From the NCBI GenBank assembly GCA_958448395.1, contig CAUDDP010000080.1, positions 1-8,406 on the forward strand: DNA of 8,406 bases, given 5' to 3'. Origin of the DNA: an uncultured Oscillospiraceae bacterium. GTDB taxonomy: Bacteria > Bacillota > Clostridia > Oscillospirales > Ruminococcaceae. Numbering within the stretch: position 1 is the stretch's first letter; every line of letters starts with the position of its first letter. Under the pieces are notes generated by a model. That model saw nothing but the letters and a program-made list of their open reading frames with translations. It did not search any database and was not told where the DNA came from. Below are positions 1-5,821 of this stretch, piece by piece. A program made the translations under genes and the position numbers.

Positions 1-204
1 CTCACCCCTTTTCTCCGCGTGCCAAAAAGGATGGCACAGGGAATTTCGCTGCCTGTGGGCAGCGACCAGTGCTTCTCGCCCTGAACCTCGGCAGCATTTT
101 CGAGAAATTGCTGAAGTGGATGACATTGCACCCTTGAGGCATTCAATCCCCCATCTTTTCCATTCCATAGCGGTGGGGGAACTGTCAGCGGCGACTCGCC
201 TCTT
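1..204. repeat. Gene-free, hairpin-rich intergenic element downstream of dnaN (left copy)
   Basis: No credible coding region is present. The stretch is packed with inverted repeats. GTGCCA/TGGCAC lies at 19-24/32-37, and TCGCTGCC/GGCAGCGA at 46-53/58-65 with a 4-nt loop. TCCCCCA/TGGGGGA lies at 147-153/174-180, and the near-palindrome GGCGACTCGCC at 190-200 sits 4 nt beyond the dnaN stop. Three blocks recur in inverted orientation and the same relative order at the right end of the window: GCAGCATTTT (91-100), AAGTGGATGACATTG (114-128) and GCGGCGACTCGCC (188-200). No U-tract follows any hairpin in the dnaN direction, so a standard intrinsic terminator is not evident. A dispersed intergenic repeat family is inferred. 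Confidence 0.55.
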
Positions 205-1305
205 TTATCGCAGTTGAATCGGCATCAGCAGAAAAATAAAATGTTCTCCCTGCATCGGCACCATCTTTGCCACGTGATTGCCGCCTGTCAGCTGTAATTT
301 TACCTGATCACTGTCTGCTGCTTTGGCAGCTTCCAGCAAGTACCGATTGTTAAAGCCAATCGTCACATCCGGGCCCTTGACCTGTGCCGAAATCGTATCA
401 TTGATTTTTCCAATTCCGGTTTCGCACCGAACATTCAGCTGATTGTTAGAGAATGTGCAGCGAATCGGTGCATTGAACTTGCTGTTAATCAACAAAGAAC
501 AGCGTTCCAGACAGGAAATCAAATCTGTCGTTTTCAGCGTGACCTCTGTTTCATAGCTGTTCGGAATGCTGCTTTGATAATTGTGGAATTCCCCTTCCAA
601 CAGACGGGAGAAGACCAGATAGCCGTTAAACGCAAATGCAATATGATTTCTGGTGGCTGCCATCTCACATGGTTCTTCCGCATCCTCTTTCAACATGGAG
701 GCAACCTCCAGCAAGGTTCGCTTCGGTACTACAAAATGATAGGGCTCTAAGGCTGCGATTTTTTCTACACGAATTGCCAGCCGATAGCCGTCAATGGCAA
801 CGACACGCAGCTCTTCCCCAACTGTTTCAAAGAGCTCGCCAGTAAAGACCGGTTTGTTTTCATTGAGAGAAGCTGCATAATAGGTTTGATTGATCATAGA
901 ACGCAGCGTTCCCTGTTCTAATGTCAGCCCATTCTCCATCTCCAGTTCCGGCAATGCCGGATAATCTTCTGCTGACATTGCAGAAATATGGAACTCTGTT
1001 GCATCACAGTGCATGGTCACTGCCAGCTGTGCATCCACTTCTATGATGACGACAGCACCGGAAAACCGTCGTAGAGATTCGCTAAGCAGACGGGCATGAA
1101 TGACAAATTCGCCAGTATCGGCGGTATCCACCTCTAAATGGGTTTGAATGCCGAATTCTAAATCATAACCGGTCAATTGCAGTTGTCCTGGACGCAGCTG
1201 CATGCGGATGCCTTCCAAGGCAGGAATGGTGGATTTTTGTGCGACACCCTTTGAGACATAGGTGACTGCCTGATAAAGTTTCTGTCGTTCACAGATGAAT
1301 TTCAT
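205..1305 (-). CDS. dnaN: DNA polymerase III subunit beta (sliding clamp)
   Basis: The product is the ring-shaped processivity clamp that tethers the replicative polymerase to DNA and serves as a docking hub for repair and replication proteins. The protein is 366 residues, the usual length for three clamp domains of about 120 residues each. It starts MKFICERQKL, has the clamp-like GFNNRYLLEAAKA near the C-terminus, and ends in FLLMPIQLR, which matches the conserved family tail. The open frame extends much further upstream, but that part is translated oriC. The ATG at 1305 is chosen because AGAAAGGA (1316-1323) lies 10 nt before it and the family N-terminus begins there. It follows dnaA in the usual order, separated by a 567-bp origin region. 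A hairpin at 1324-1351 abuts the ribosome site. No yaaA, recF or gyrB is visible within the 204 bases downstream. Confidence 0.97.
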   Translation of the reverse strand: MKFICERQKLYQAVTYVSKGVAQKSTIPALEGIRMQLRPGQLQLTGYDLEFGIQTHLEVDTADTGEFVIHARLLSESLRRFSGAVVIIEVDAQLAVTMHCDATEFHISAMSAEDYPALPELEMENGLTLEQGTLRSMINQTYYAASLNENKPVFTGELFETVGEELRVVAIDGYRLAIRVEKIAALEPYHFVVPKRTLLEVASMLKEDAEEPCEMAATRNHIAFAFNGYLVFSRLLEGEFHNYQSSIPNSYETEVTLKTTDLISCLERCSLLINSKFNAPIRCTFSNNQLNVRCETGIGKINDTISAQVKGPDVTIGFNNRYLLEAAKAADSDQVKLQLTGGNHVAKMVPMQGEHFIFLLMPIQLR

Positions 1306-1323
1306 AGAATAAAAATCCTTTCT

Positions 1324-1351
1324 CAACCGCTGTCTGTGGAAACAGCGGTTG
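1324..1351 (-). promoter_or_regulatory. Hairpin in the dnaN leader, abutting the ribosome binding site
   Basis: CAACCGCTGT (1324-1333) and ACAGCGGTTG (1342-1351) form a perfect 10-bp stem with an 8-nt loop, 1334-1341. Read on the minus strand, the loop gives TTCCACAG, overlapping a DnaA-box-like GTTTCCACA (1335-1343). The 3' arm ends one base before the AGAAAGGA ribosome site of dnaN. There is no U-tract, so it is not an intrinsic terminator. It could act as an mRNA leader structure, an RNA 5'-end stabiliser, or a DNA cruciform near the unwinding region. The function is inferred; the symmetry is directly visible. Confidence 0.6.
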
Positions 1352-1431
1352 TATCGAATACTACGTAAAATGGTGGTTTCCACAGGAAGTTGTGCTTTGA
1401 CAGAATGATTTCCACACTTTTTTATTTGGAA

Positions 1432-1448
1432 TGGCACCGGAGGTGCCA
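1432..1448. repeat. GC-rich hairpin beside the AT-rich DUE
   Basis: TGGCACC (1432-1438) and GGTGCCA (1442-1448) form a perfect 7-bp stem around the 3-nt loop GGA. It lies on the dnaN side of the AT-rich tract that follows the triplet array, so the putative unwinding element is bounded by boxes on one side and a hairpin on the other. There is no terminator-like U-tract. The role is unknown. Confidence 0.5.
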
Positions 1449-1454
1449 AAGAAC

Positions 1455-1514
1455 CAGAAGAGAAAGAAATAAAAAAATAGTAGTAGTAGTAGAGACTGTG
1501 GAAACCGTGGAAAT
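1455..1514 (-). promoter_or_regulatory. Basal unwinding element: DnaA boxes, DnaA-trio array and AT-rich DUE
   Basis: Read on the minus strand, the order is: a box-like ATTTCCACG (1514-1506); GTTTCCACA (1505-1497); a 4-nt gap; five tandem CTA triplets (1492-1478); then TATTTTTTTATTTC-type AT-rich DNA (about 1480-1455). In Bacillus subtilis the unwinding module is DnaA boxes, a GC-rich spacer, then DnaA-trio repeats (3'-GAT-5', seen as CTA on the opposite strand) next to AT-rich DNA. DnaA spreads onto one strand there. The five uninterrupted triplets and their polarity fit that model. The GC-rich spacer is very short here. Function is inferred from the motif order. Confidence 0.8.
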
Positions 1515-1803
1515 CTGCACTCTTGTCCGAAATTGCTTGTCTTTTTCTCCACATTGCTCATTTTGAGAAAATGTGAAAAAGTGGAATCTACGGATTTCAT
1601 TTTGAAAAGTGGAAAGTGTGTGGAGGGAAAAGAAAAAGTTTGTGGAAGGATTTGTGGAAAATCAGCCCTTGTTGCCAAGGCGAAAAAAAAAGATGTGGAA
1701 ACTGTGGAATGGTCGTGCTGCCGCATTGTGTAAAACTGCTGGAGGATGGTTCCAGTAAAAGCGGAAAGAAAACGCTGTTTGGCTTTCCACAGCACTTTCA
1801 ACA

Positions 1804-1827
1804 CGTTGTGGAAAACGTTGTGGAAAC
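1804..1827 (-). repeat. Tandem 12-bp repeat, each unit with a DnaA-box core
   Basis: Two head-to-tail 12-mers, CGTTGTGGAAAA (1804-1815) and CGTTGTGGAAAC (1816-1827), differ only at the last base. Each contains a TGTGGAAA core (1807 and 1819), giving two same-face DnaA sites spaced 12 bp apart. A third related box (TTTCCACA, 1784-1791) lies just beyond in the opposite orientation. The cluster sits about 50 bp from the dnaA stop codon, at the far end of the origin from the DUE, and is plausibly a cooperative DnaA loading site. Confidence 0.65.
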
Positions 1828-1872
1828 GTCGTTCAACATTGTCAATAAGTGCACAAATTGCCGATGATATGG

Positions 1873-3243
1873 TTACCGTGATTTGTTTTTGATGTTTTTA
1901 ATAATGTCCTCTACCAGCTGTTTCAGATTGACATCCCGTTTCATGCCTGCTTCAATATTGTTAATCGCATAAACAATGGTAGAATGGTCTCTGCCGCCGA
2001 ACTCTGTGCCGATGGACTGCAATGGCATCTGTGTAATTTCCCGTACTACATAGGTCGCCACCTTACGGGCAGTGGAAATTTGGCTGGAACGTTTGCTGCT
2101 GCGGATTTCCTCTGGTGTGACCCCATAGACATCTGCCACTTCGGCAATAATCTTTTCCACGGTAATGGGAACCGGCTGATCGTTGTTCAGAATATCCTTG
2201 ATGACACTTTGTGCCATCGAAATAGAGGGGGCAGAACCAGCAAAATGCTTCAGTGCCTTGAGTTTCTTGACTGCTCCTTCCAGCTGTCGGATATTCGTCT
2301 TCAGACGGTTGGCGATAAATTCTGCCACATCGTCTGGAATGTGCAGATCCAGCAGCTCTGCCTTGCGGCGGATGATTGCAATTCTTGTTTCAAAATCCGG
2401 AATGGTAATATCCGTAATCAAGCCCCATTCAAATCTTGTCCGAATCCGTTCTTCCAGTGTCTTTAGTTCCTTTGGCGGTTTGTCGGAGGTAATCACAATT
2501 TGTTTGCCTTCTGCATGAAGCTTATTGAATGTATGGAAAAACTCTTCCTGCATGCGATCCTTGTTGCTGAAAAACTGAATGTCATCAATCAGCAGGACAT
2601 CGGCAGAACGGTATTTTTCGTGAAAGCTTTCCATATTATTTCGATTGATGCCGTTGATCAGGTCATTGCCGAATTCCTCACTGGTGACATAAATAATGTT
2701 GTAGTCTGGATGATGGAGCTCTACTTCGTGGGCAATTGCATGCATCAGATGGGTTTTTCCCAGTCCGGAGGGACCATAAATAAATAGTGGGTTATAATTT
2801 TTGCCCGGCTCTTTGGAGACGGCAGTACAGGCTGCATAGGCAAATTCATTGGAACGACCAACGATGAAGGTCTCAAAGGTGTATTCATAGTTGGCACCTT
2901 CAAAACTTTTTTCCAGCTGTTCATTTCGTCGATCCAGTTCGGCATCATCTGGAATCATTTTTTGTTTCTCTGCTGCTGGTGGATTGGTTTCTTCTTCAAT
3001 ATGAATGCATAGGTTGACATCAAATCCAAGAATGTTGTGAAAGGCTTCTTTGAGCAGGCTTTCATAATTGCTGAGAATGACAGAACGCTGGAAGTCAGAC
3101 TGTACGGTAAAAACGGCATCCGTACCACTCAGATGTGTGGGCTTCAGGGCATCAATCCAAAGTTTGACTGCTACTTCTGGAATTTGTCCTTCTTCCAGAC
3201 AATATCGTTTTACATGTTCAAATACCTCATCAAATGAATTCAT
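1873..3243 (-). CDS. dnaA: Chromosomal replication initiator protein DnaA
   Basis: The product is an AAA+ ATPase that binds oriC boxes, oligomerises and opens the duplex. It is 456 residues, normal for the family. Domain I spans about 1-85, a short linker 86-120, the AAA+ core 121-335, and the DNA-binding domain IV about 355-456. Visible motifs are Walker A GPSGLGKT (157-164), Walker B VLLIDDIQF (216-224), sensor I around ITSDKPP (251-257), the Arg-finger segment EERIRTRFEWGL (R270), and the signature GGRDHST (416-422). In the recognition region, R385 and R393 align with E. coli R399 and R407, while K394 replaces Q408. The ATG at 3243 is chosen because AAAGGAG (3255-3261) lies 11 nt upstream and the family begins there; the open frame reaches 3321. 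It is divergent from rpmH and probably autoregulated. Confidence 0.98.
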   Translation of the reverse strand: MNSFDEVFEHVKRYCLEEGQIPEVAVKLWIDALKPTHLSGTDAVFTVQSDFQRSVILSNYESLLKEAFHNILGFDVNLCIHIEEETNPPAAEKQKMIPDDAELDRRNEQLEKSFEGANYEYTFETFIVGRSNEFAYAACTAVSKEPGKNYNPLFIYGPSGLGKTHLMHAIAHEVELHHPDYNIIYVTSEEFGNDLINGINRNNMESFHEKYRSADVLLIDDIQFFSNKDRMQEEFFHTFNKLHAEGKQIVITSDKPPKELKTLEERIRTRFEWGLITDITIPDFETRIAIIRRKAELLDLHIPDDVAEFIANRLKTNIRQLEGAVKKLKALKHFAGSAPSISMAQSVIKDILNNDQPVPITVEKIIAEVADVYGVTPEEIRSSKRSSQISTARKVATYVVREITQMPLQSIGTEFGGRDHSTIVYAINNIEAGMKRDVNLKQLVEDIIKNIKNKSR

Positions 3244-3337
3244 AGCATTGTAGTCTCCTTTACGGTTCAATATCATTTCTATTATATTTTTGCTTACCTG
3301 TACTTCCCCTAAAAGCATCAAAATTCGACAGCATTTC

Positions 3338-3537
3338 TGTGGAAAAGATCCGCAGAAAAAGAGAAATCGCCAAGGGGAACTGTTCCGTACCGATAGCGAT
3401 ACAATTTTATTTTAACACGAATTGTTGAAAAAATCAAGACCATTGTGGAAAAATTCCAAAAAAAGCAGGATTTTTCCACAGGGAGCAGTGGAAAGTCTGC
3501 TGATATTGTGCGAGATGCACAAAAAACATGTGGAAAG
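3338..3537. promoter_or_regulatory. oriC: Second DnaA-box cluster, upstream of dnaA (incA/B-like half of oriC)
   Basis: Box-like sites are TGTGGAAAA at 3338-3346 and 3444-3452, TTTTCCACA at 3472-3480, and TGTGGAAAG at 3529-3537. The central two form a 10-bp inverted repeat, TGTGGAAAAA (3444-3453) with TTTTTCCACA (3471-3480), separated by 17 bp. The cluster lies between the divergent dnaA and rpmH promoters. With the dnaA-dnaN cluster it makes a bipartite origin as in Bacillus subtilis. The whole 519-bp interval 3244-3762 carries no credible gene; short open frames in it are artefacts. Confidence 0.75.
3409..3437 (-). promoter_or_regulatory. Probable sigma-A promoter of dnaA
   Basis: On the minus strand, TTGATT (3437-3432) and TAAAAT (3414-3409) are separated by 17 bp, matching 5 of 6 bases at each element. 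Transcription would begin near 3402 and give a leader of about 160 nt before the ATG. The -35 element is 6 bp from a DnaA box (3444-3452), and another box (3338-3346) lies in the leader, so DnaA autorepression is plausible. A second perfect TATAAT (minus strand, 3286-3281) lacks a convincing -35 element. Confidence 0.5.
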
Positions 3538-3589
3538 CACTTTCATTCCTGCTGGATTTGAAAAAATCTGTGTTTTTTGGAAAAAAAAC

Positions 3590-3618
3590 TTGACACCTTT
3601 GCAGGAATCCGTTATAAT
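3590..3618 (+). promoter_or_regulatory. Perfect consensus sigma-A promoter for the rpmH operon
   Basis: TTGACA (3590-3595) and TATAAT (3613-3618) are exact consensus hexamers with the optimal 17-bp spacer. The predicted start is near 3625, giving a leader of about 138 nt before rpmH. An A-tract (3582-3588) immediately precedes the -35 element, like an UP element. This is the strongest promoter signal in the window, in line with the high demand for a ribosomal protein. Confidence 0.93.
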
Positions 3619-3624
3619 AGAACA

Positions 3625-3762
3625 GGTCAGACATGTCTGTTTCTTTTGAAATGGTATGCCTGTCATGTTTTTTTGGAATTCCACGCCGCTGCTGCCAGTC
3701 GGACTTGCGGCGGGTATCATTTTAGATTGCAGAAATTGCAGATTGGAAAGGAGGCAGTGATT
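3625..3762 (+). promoter_or_regulatory. Structured 5' leader of rpmH
   Basis: The leader holds a 12-bp palindrome CAGACATGTCTG (3628-3639), which begins almost at the predicted start. It also holds a GC-rich stem CGCCGC/GCGGCG (3684-3689/3707-3712) and a short direct repeat of ATTGCAGA just before the ribosome site. The ribosome site AAAGGAGG (3747-3754) lies 8 nt before the GTG start. I do not recognise a known riboswitch or leader family. A role in feedback control or stability is possible but not shown. Confidence 0.4.
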
Positions 3763-3897
3763 GTGAAAAGAACATATCAGCCAAAGAAGCTGCACCGGAA
3801 GAAGGAACACGGTTTCAGAAAGAGAATGGCAACTTCCAACGGAAGAAAGGTTTTAGCTCGTAGAAGAGCCAAGGGCAGAGCAAGACTTAGCCACTAA
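3763..3897 (+). CDS. rpmH: 50S ribosomal protein L34
   Basis: The product is a small basic protein of the large ribosomal subunit that packs into 23S rRNA. The 44-residue sequence begins MKRTYQPKK and contains HGFRKRMATSNGRKVLARRR, an almost complete match to the universal L34 pattern and length. The start is a GTG at 3763. A second in-frame GTG six bases earlier is too close to the AAAGGAGG ribosome site (3747-3754), and the family starts at MKRT. It is the first gene of the rightward block, divergent from dnaA, and is driven by a perfect consensus promoter at 3590-3618. A terminator at 3905-3940 follows immediately, which should keep L34 expression above that of the downstream genes. Confidence 0.98.
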   Translation: MKRTYQPKKLHRKKEHGFRKRMATSNGRKVLARRRAKGRARLSH

Positions 3898-3904
3898 CGA
3901 GACG

Positions 3905-3940
3905 GACCACAAAAGCTTTTTTGTGGTCTTTTTTGTTTTT
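3905..3940 (+). terminator. Intrinsic terminator between rpmH and rnpA
   Basis: GACCACAAAA (3905-3914) and TTTTGTGGTC (3919-3928) form a perfect 10-bp stem with a 4-nt loop. A T-tract interrupted by a single G (3929-3940) follows. It starts 8 nt after the rpmH stop. Since no clear promoter lies between it and rnpA (3968), downstream expression probably depends on read-through, so it acts as an attenuating terminator. Confidence 0.88.
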
Positions 3941-3967
3941 CCGTGTTTCAGAAAGGAGCGGTAACCG

Positions 3968-4363
3968 GTGAAGCATACCATTATTCTGAATCAGAATCGG
4001 GATTTTCAGACCTTGTATCGCCGAGGCATTTCTTTTGTTACACCATTTGTTGTGATTTATATGCGGCCGAACCGGTTTGGCAAGCATCGACTGGGCATTA
4101 CAGCCGGTAAGCGTGTCGGCAATGCGGTGCATCGCAATCGTGCCAAGCGGCTCATCCGGCAGGCATATCGGGAACTGGAAGCGGAACTGCCGTCATATCT
4201 GGATTTGGTCATTGTTGCCCGTGCCCGCATTTGGAATGTGAACTCTACCAGATTGGTGAACTATCTGCGAAGCAATACCATCCCACAGATTCAACAGCAC
4301 TGGGAACGGTCGATTCAAATGCATCCGGGCGGCAAGAGCAAAAAAGGAGAAGATCCGTCATGA
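3968..4363 (+). CDS. rnpA: Ribonuclease P protein component
   Basis: The product is the protein cofactor of RNase P. It binds the catalytic RNA and the 5' leader of pre-tRNA to promote 5' maturation. The 131-residue sequence has the diagnostic basic motif GKRVGNAVHRNRAKRLIRQAYR (about 47-68), whose RNR helix contacts RNA, after a typical N-terminal NRDFQTLYRRG. The length is slightly above the usual 110-125 because of a basic/polar tail (about 118-131) that overlaps the yidD ribosome site. The start is GTG at 3968, with AAAGGAG (3952-3958) 9 nt upstream. It follows the rpmH terminator by 27 nt and overlaps yidD by 4 nt (ATGA), implying translational coupling. Confidence 0.97.
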   Translation: MKHTIILNQNRDFQTLYRRGISFVTPFVVIYMRPNRFGKHRLGITAGKRVGNAVHRNRAKRLIRQAYRELEAELPSYLDLVIVARARIWNVNSTRLVNYLRSNTIPQIQQHWERSIQMHPGGKSKKGEDPS

Positions 4364-4626
4364 AGACGCTGCTTTTGCTGTTGATTCGGATTTATAGGAA
4401 ATTCATTTCCCCTTTGAAAAAGCCATGCTGCCGTTATTATCCCACCTGCAGCTGTTATGCATTGCAAGCCATTGAACGATTTGGGGCATGGTATGGCACA
4501 GGTTTGGCGGTTCGGCGGATTTTACGGTGTAATCCGTGGAGTCCCGGCGGTTTTGATGCGGTGCCGCTGACACTGCCGCACGGTCGGCGTGACAGAACGA
4601 AAATAACATATAAACAGAAAGGGTGA
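4360..4626 (+). CDS. yidD: Membrane protein insertion efficiency factor YidD
   Basis: The product is a small membrane-associated protein that, in E. coli, sits near nascent inner-membrane proteins and assists YidC-dependent insertion. The 88-residue sequence begins MKTLLLLLIRIYRKFISP, a hydrophobic and then amphipathic N-terminus. It carries the family core CRYYPTCSCYALQAIERFG (24-42), followed by RRILRCNPWSPGGFDAVP (52-69). The conserved cysteines are C24, C30 and C57; extra cysteines at 23 and 32 are present. The ATG overlaps the rnpA TGA by 4 nt, with AAGGAG (4344-4349) 10 nt upstream. Its TGA stop is embedded in the apparent yidC ribosome site, AAAGGGTGA (4618-4626), so the three genes look tightly coupled. 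Confidence 0.96.
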   Translation: MKTLLLLLIRIYRKFISPLKKPCCRYYPTCSCYALQAIERFGAWYGTGLAVRRILRCNPWSPGGFDAVPLTLPHGRRDRTKITYKQKG

Positions 4627-4629
4627 CGC

Positions 4630-5754
4630 ATTACGTTTTTATACGACTTATTCGGCACACCGTTCGGATGGATTATGCGGCTGATTTATCAGCTGGTCAA
4701 CAACTACGGTGTTGCCATCGTATTGTTCACAATCATTACCAAGCTTCTGCTGTTTCCCATTTCCTATAAACAGCAGAAGAATACGCTTCGGATGCAGCTC
4801 TTACAGCCAAAGCTGAAAAAGTTGCAGGCAAAGTATAAGGATAAGCCGCAGGAATTGCAGCAGGCACAGATGCAGCTGTATCAGGAGGAACATGTCAATC
4901 CGATGTCATCCTGTCTGCCAATGTTTTTGCAGTTCTTTCTGCTTTTTGGTGTCTTAGACGTTGTGTACAAGCCATTGACGCATATTCTGCACTATGGCAA
5001 TAGCCTTGTGGAAAAGGTTGTTGGCATTGCGAATGGTTTGCTGGGAGAAAGTGTCGCAAAGCAGTATACCGGTTTGCGGGAAGAGCTGGGCGTTTTGAAG
5101 GCGTTTCAGGACAACCCTTCTGCTTTTTCCAGTGTAGATGGATTTGACGTTTCAAAGGTATCGGAATTTTTGGATCACTTTACGGTTTTTGGGGTCAATC
5201 TGGGGGCAACTCCAACCTGGAAGCCGGAGGTATGGGATGCCTCTGCGATGATTCTGTTCTGTATTCCGCTGCTCTCTGGTATCTTGCAGCTGATTATGAC
5301 GATCTATATGCAGATGGTACAGAAAAAACGTGGCACTGCACAGCAGCAGAACATGGGCTGTATGAATGTTATGTTATATGTAATGCCGCTGTTCTCTGTT
5401 TGGTTTGCCTTTCAGGTATCTGCCGGTGTTGGTTTCTACTGGGCTTGTTCCTCTTTCTTCTCCCTGCTGCAAACGATCGGTCTGAATTTGTATTTCACGC
5501 CGGAACGGGGTGCAAGGATCATTGAAAAGGAAAACAAAAAGTTGGAAGCGAAATATGCTGCTGGAAAGCAGTCCTTTACCGAACGGGTGATGAACCAGAA
5601 TGCTGGTGCAGCCAGAGTACAGGAAACAGAAAAGATAAAGAACATGTCCAATCGGGAATTGTCCGCCTATAATAAGCAGAAAATACAGGATGCCAGAAAG
5701 CGGATGGCAGAGAAATACGGCGAATCCTATGAAGAAAATCCGCCGGAGGATTGA
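4630..5754 (+). CDS. yidC: Membrane protein insertase YidC/Oxa1 family (apparent non-ATG start)
   Basis: The product inserts and folds membrane proteins with or beside SecYEG. From ATT at 4630 it has 374 residues. TM1 is at about 22-43, followed by a basic, glutamine-rich cytoplasmic hairpin (47-92). TM2 is at about 95-112. A long external segment (113-203) follows, then TM3-TM5 (about 206-288) and a charged tail. K38 in TM1 (ITKLLLFP) occupies the place of the conserved groove arginine of Bacillus SpoIIIJ. There is no lipoprotein signal. The first ATG, at 4675, would drop the family-like FLYDLFGTPFGWI. The frame upstream of it is open only back to the yidD stop (4624-4626), and AAAGGG (4618-4623) is well spaced for ATT 4630 or ACG 4633. 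If those are not used, the gene begins at 4675 with a shortened N-terminus. Confidence 0.93.
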   Translation: MTFLYDLFGTPFGWIMRLIYQLVNNYGVAIVLFTIITKLLLFPISYKQQKNTLRMQLLQPKLKKLQAKYKDKPQELQQAQMQLYQEEHVNPMSSCLPMFLQFFLLFGVLDVVYKPLTHILHYGNSLVEKVVGIANGLLGESVAKQYTGLREELGVLKAFQDNPSAFSSVDGFDVSKVSEFLDHFTVFGVNLGATPTWKPEVWDASAMILFCIPLLSGILQLIMTIYMQMVQKKRGTAQQQNMGCMNVMLYVMPLFSVWFAFQVSAGVGFYWACSSFFSLLQTIGLNLYFTPERGARIIEKENKKLEAKYAAGKQSFTERVMNQNAGAARVQETEKIKNMSNRELSAYNKQKIQDARKRMAEKYGESYEENPPED

Positions 5755-5821
5755 TTTGATTTTACGGAAACGGTTGCAGGCTTTTGCAGTCTGCCCGTGA
5801 GAGAAAGGGATGCGTGAACGC

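Larger units (their letters stand above)
1306..1872. other. oriC: Chromosomal replication origin oriC, dnaA-dnaN intergenic part
   Basis: This 567-bp gene-free interval between dnaA and dnaN is crowded with DnaA-box-like sites. On the minus strand, TGTGGAAA cores lie at 1335, 1497, 1653, 1694, 1807 and 1819. Weaker relatives lie at 1506 (CGTGGAAAT), 1619, 1641 (TGTGGAAGG) and 1703 (TGTGGAATG). On the plus strand, TTTCCACA cores lie at 1377, 1409 and 1784, and TTCTCCACA at 1545. The closest to the classical TTATCCACA are one mismatch away (TTTTCCACA, TTCTCCACA). A triplet array and AT-rich DUE sit at the dnaN-proximal side. Position, box density and triplets together match the incC half of a Bacillus-type bipartite origin. 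Open frames crossing the region are artefacts of the repetitive boxes. Confidence 0.9.

Noticed and set aside
1361..1804. 147-codon minus-strand open frame across oriC
   Set aside because: It overlaps the dnaN leader and box clusters. Its sequence is composed of repeated box translations and Leu/Phe runs, and it has no ribosome site or recognisable domain.
3281..3286. TATAAT on the minus strand as the main dnaA promoter
   Set aside because: At 17-bp spacing the -35 position reads GGGGAA and there is no extended -10 TG. The TTGATT-N17-TAAAAT pair further upstream fits better.
3412..3810. Open frames on both strands between dnaA and rpmH
   Set aside because: They cover promoters and DnaA boxes and overlap rpmH out of frame, with no recognisable domain or family similarity.
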